A stretch of 64,000 nucleotides of DNA from Allodiplogaster sudhausi. Lineage: Eukaryota; Nematoda; Chromadorea; Rhabditida; Diplogasteridae. The DNA lies in NCBI GenBank assembly GCA_945643635.1, contig CALZFC010000105.1, positions 687,501 to 751,500 of the forward strand, given 5' to 3'. This document shows positions 59,938-64,000 of the stretch, piece after piece (the first letter of the stretch is position 1; every line of letters begins with the position of its first letter). The position numbers were made by a program, and so were the translations under genes. The notes under the pieces were generated by a model. It was not told the DNA's origin, ran no database searches, and saw only the letters and a list, made by a program, of their open reading frames with translations.

Positions 59938-62900
59938 GTCTTCTATTATATAAAAGTCGACTGTAATTTATTCACTGGGATAGCGCGGAGAGGTGCTGTG
60001 GGCGCGGGGGTTGAGATACTACAAGAATATGTGGGTTTCAAAAAATTGGGTTTGATATTGGCGCCGGCGCAGGCGGCCAAACTTTGGTCCGAGGCGACTT
60101 TGATTTGGGCACTTTGGCGACTTTGAGGGGTTGTATCTTTTTTTCAGGTAGAGATATGGCGATGAAAAAAATACTGGAAGATAGCCCGTCCAAAAATGAA
60201 TATGATTCCTGGAGTTGAGATCATTTTGAGCTTTGGTAGATCGGTACGAGCCCGGCGCGTTTTGACCCCATTTTTTGGCCGTTTTTCGGCATGTAGTTTC
60301 AACTTTTCTCGGAATCTACAAAGTCCGCTTTTGATTAAACTGACTGCGATTGTAGAGTTTTTTACGGCGCATCTTTTAATAGTAGAATTATCAACTTTTG
60401 GACACTAGAAGTTGTAGATATTATCGATTGAAGGGTGATCATTTTTTGTTAGGAGCGAACCTTCTAAAATACATATCTTTATGAATTGGGAAAGTAGAGG
60501 AATGAGAGTTTCAGAATCATGCAGAGTTTCACGAGAGCTTCAATATGAGTATACATACATTAGGCTGGGTCATCATTAAAGTGCCCTGCCAGGGCCGTGA
60601 AGTGTCAAATTTTTGGAGCGCACTTTGAGCCTCCGTTTCTTCTCGGTAGTTAAGGGTTAGGCCAAACATTATATATCAATCGGTAGCTCTCGTGAAGGCG
60701 AACAACTTTCTCATACAAAACATTTTGATATTTCGATGTTTTTGATCTACTTTTGGGGTCAGAAGGTTCAGGTCACTATTTCGGCCTTAGCTATCACTAA
60801 CACTTTTTGGCGCATATTTTTTTTATTGTAGAGCCTAACATTAGCTATCGAATGATAGGTAGATCATGGGATTTGATCCAGGCATATTCGAGATATGAAT
60901 TATTTTGTGGCTTTTTGGTACATTTTCAGTGCACGTCGAAAGTCATGAGTCGCAGGTTCGAATCCGCGCGCGCGCAAACTCTTTTGCGCGCTTTTATATG
61001 ACTCCTGAGTATGTTAAAAGAGTGACATCATATAGTAAAGACTCCAAGCTTTCTAATGAGCTTAAATTCAAAGGCCCAGATAGTCCAGTAGCGCCGCTAG
61101 AATAGACTTTTGACCCTTTAGAGCCAAATTTTAACCCTTAGAGCCAACTTAGAACCCTTGGATAAATTTTTACATCGGGAAATGGCCTCCGGGGCGATAG
61201 CCCCGGTGGTCATTGACCGGGCCAAAGGCCCGTAGCGTGACAAAGTCACGCTAGTCTTCTATTATATAAAAGTCGACTGTAATTTATTCACTGGGATAGC
61301 GCGGAGAGGTGCTGTGGGCGCGGGGGTTGAGATACTACAAGAATATGTGGGTTTCAAAAAATTGGGTTTGATATTGGCGCCGGCGCAGGCGGCCAAACTT
61401 TGGTCCGAGGCGACTTTGATTTGGGCACTTTGGCGACTTTGAGGGGTTGTATCTTTTTTTCAGGTAGAGATATGGCGATGAAAAAAATACTGGAAGATAG
61501 CCCGTCCAAAAATGAATATGATTCCTGGAGTTGAGATCATTTTGAGCTTTGGTAGATCGGTACGAGCCCGGCGCGTTTTGACCCCATTTTTTGGCCGTTT
61601 TTCGGCATGTAGTTTCAACTTTTCTCGGAATCTACAAAGTCCGCTTTTGATTAAACTGACTGCGATTGTAGAGTTTTTTACGGCGCATCTTTTAATAGTA
61701 GAATTATCAACTTTTGGACACTAGAAGTTGTAGATATTATCGATTGAAGCGTGAACATTTTTTGTTAGGAGCGAACCTTCTAAAATACATATCTTTATGA
61801 ATAGGGATCGTAGCGGAATGTGAGTTACAGAATATTAAAGGGTTTTGAAAGGGCTTCCACCTGAGTATACTCGCGTTTGTATGGCTTTTCATTAAACTGC
61901 CCTTAGGGGGCCGTGAAGTGTCAAATTTTTGGAGCGCACTTTGGGCCTCCGTTTCTTCGCGGTAGTTAAAGATGTTGCCACATGTTATATACCATTCTGT
62001 AGCTCTCGCGAAGGCGAACAACTTTCTCATACAAAACATTTTGATATATCGATGTTTTTGATCTACTTTTGGGGTCAGAATGTTCAGGCCACTTTTTCGG
62101 CCTTAGCTATCACTGACACTTTTTGGCGCATATTTTTTTTATTGTAGAGCCTAAAATTAGCTATCGAATGGTAGGTCGATGGTCGCATTTGATTCAGGCA
62201 TTTTCGAGATATGAATTATTTTGTGGCTTTTTGGTACATTTTCAGTGCACGTCGAAACTCATGGGTCGCAGGTTCGAATCCGCGCGCGCGCAAACTCTTT
62301 TGCGCGCTTTTGTATGACTCCCGAGTATGTTAAAAGAGTGATATCATATAGCAAAGACTCCAAGCTTTCTAATGAGCTTAAATTCAAAGGCCCAGATAGT
62401 CCAGTAGCGCCGCTAGAATAGACTTTTGACACTTTAGAGCCAAATTTTAACCCTTAGAGCCAACTAACGACCCAACTTACTATCTTTTTATCGGGAAATG
62501 GCCTCCGGGGCGATAGCCCCGGTGGCCATTGACCGGGCCAAAGGCCCGTAGCGTTCCCCCTTTAGAGCCAACTAACAACCCTCAGACCCCAACTAACAAC
62601 CCTTAGAGCCAAATATCAACAACAAACAACAACCAACGGAGTCAACTAACCCCAGGCCAAAGGCCCGTAGCGTGACAAAGTCACGCTAGTCTCTTATTAT
62701 ATAAAAGTCGACTGTAATTTATTTACTGGTATAGCGCGGAGCGGTGTAGCGGGCGGGGGGATTGAGGTATCGGGAAGCGGTTTTTTGGGGAACATGTAAA
62801 AGTTTCCGGACTACAAGAATATGTGGGTTTCAAAAAATTGGGTTCGATATTGGCGTCGGCGCCGGCGGCCAAACTTTGGTCGGAGGCGACTCTGATTTGG

Positions 62901-64000
62901 GCACTTTGGCGAATTTGAGGGGTTGCAACTTTTATTGTAGGAAAGCTATGGCGATGAAAAAAATAGTGGCGGGTAGCCCGTTCAAAAATGAATATGATTC
63001 CTGGAGTTGAGATCATTTCGATTTTTGGTAGATCAGTGGGAGGCCGCCGCGCAAACCATACCTTTTTGGGGTACTTTTTGAGAGGGTATTTGCCCCTTTT
63101 CTCGGAATCTACAAAGTCCGCTTTTGATTAAACTGACTGCGATTGTAGAGTTTTTGACGGCGCATCTTTTAATAGTAGAATTATTGACTTTTCGACACTA
63201 GAAGTTGTAGATATTATCGATTGAAGGGTCAAATTTTTTTGTTAGGAACAAACCTTCTAAAATACATATCTTTATGAATAGGGAAGTTAGAGGGATGAGA
63301 GTTTCAGAATCATGCAGAGTTTCACGAGAGCTTCAATATGAGTATAGTTGGGTTTGGCTGGGTTGTCATTAAAGTGCCCTGCCAGGGCCGTGAAGTGGCA
63401 AATTTTTGGAACGCATTTGGGGCCTTAGTTTCTTCTCGATAGTTAAGGGATATGCCAAACATTATATATCAATCGGTAGCTCTCGCGAAGGCGAACAACT
63501 TTCTCATACAAACCATTTTGAAATATCGATGTTTTTGATCTGCTTTTGGTGTCAGAAGGTTCAGGCCACTATTTCGGCCTTAGCTATCACTGACACTTTT
63601 TGGCGCATATTTTTTTTATTGTAGAGCCAAAAATTTGCTATCGAATGATAGGTCAAATGTGCAAAACGATTCAGGCATATTCGAGATATGAATTGTTTTG
63701 TGGCTATTTGGTACATTTTCAGTGCACGTCGAAAGTCATGGGTCCCAGGTTCGGAGTCGCGCGCGCGCAAACCCTTTTGCGCGTTTTTGTATGACTCCTG
63801 ATGAAATTATAAGAGTGCTAACATAGACTAAAGACTCCAAGCTTTCTAATGGACTGAAATTCAAAGGCCTATGTCGTTCAGTAGTGCCGCTAGAACAGAC
63901 TTTTGTCCTTTTTAAGCCAACTAACGACCCTTTGAGCCAACTAAAATACCCTTAGAGCCAACTAAACTTCTCTTAAAGTAAAATAAAAGAAAACCAACAA

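Larger units (their letters stand above)
58990..61745 (+). repeat. Near-identical 1316-bp tandem duplication
   Basis: From about 58990 to 61745 the sequence repeats with a period of exactly 1316 bases, just over two copies. I noticed only single-base differences, for example 59225 A against 60541 C. Neighbouring units differ far more. The identity ends near 61748. Confidence 0.85.
58500..63990 (+). repeat. Right array of the dispersed repeat, units of about 1.3-1.5 kb
   Basis: Landmarks such as 'gtagcgccgctagaatag' recur at about 59770, 61086, 62405 and (changed) 63878. 'cttttgattaaactgactgc' recurs at about 59012, 60328, 61644 and 63121. The orientation is opposite to the left array at 29.6-34.6 kb, with which it shares the tRNA-like module and flanking blocks. 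The array runs to the window edge. Short identical ORFs recur once per unit, for example MAHIFFIVEPNISYRMIGRS at 59491 and 60807. They reflect sequence identity, not known proteins. Confidence 0.9.

Noticed and set aside
61737..62147. Recurrent 60-100 codon ORFs in the right repeat array as genes
   Set aside because: They recur only because the DNA repeats; homologous units carry stops and shifts, and no start or splice pattern is kept.

Overview
The window reads as nuclear DNA of a nematode. Two cuticle collagen genes with a nematode-type N-terminal domain, a furin-like cleavage site and the C-terminal CPKYC...DGG...FFEDG block lie at 14.0-17.4 kb. They sit among multi-exon, GT-AG spliced genes for galectins, an ionotropic glutamate receptor, VPS50, a MICU protein, NTHL1 and SMG6. 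Several start codons lie just behind a 3' splice acceptor with no exon visible upstream, as expected for spliced-leader trans-splicing. I cannot name the species.

Layout. 0-1.6 kb: a head-to-head galectin pair. 1.9-13.1 kb (minus): a full-length kainate/AMPA-type glutamate receptor in about 20 exons. Two of its introns carry large foldback elements, at 4991-7990 (6-bp target duplication) and 10098-11887 (TA duplication). 14.0-17.4 kb (plus): two tandem cuticle collagens with TATA boxes. 17.9-22.6 kb (minus): VPS50/syndetin, sharing a 196-bp divergent promoter with the MICU gene at 22.8-25.2 kb (plus). 25.3-28.9 kb (minus): an unrecognised multi-exon gene with a repeat copy in an intron.

27.0-34.6 kb and 57.3-64.0 kb hold arrays of one dispersed repeat family, in opposite orientations. 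The units carry a tRNA-like Pol III promoter module (A box, B box, T-run) and, in the right array, three consecutive perfect hairpins. Two right-array units form a nearly identical 1316-bp tandem duplication.

36.0-46.4 kb is a mobile or accessory block. It holds a small RG-rich coiled-coil gene, two related coiled-coil/transposase-like genes in opposite orientations (37.2-38.6 kb minus, deleted and frameshifted; 40.55-43.35 kb plus, nearly intact), a small RGG-box gene, and a gag/reverse-transcriptase fragment of a DIRS/PAT-like retroelement. 46.6-47.9 kb (plus) holds exons of an unassigned, possibly secreted or ciliary gene. 48.3-49.8 kb (minus) is NTHL1. 50.9-56.6 kb (minus) is SMG6 with a complete PIN active site.

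Most introns contain long (CT)n/(GA)n microsatellites, more often with CT on the sense strand. These generate many false Ser/Leu- and Arg/Glu-rich ORFs. The cellular genes do not form one pathway. The strongest candidates for something undescribed are the paired coiled-coil/transposase-like loci, the tRNA-like/triple-hairpin repeat family and the two foldback elements.
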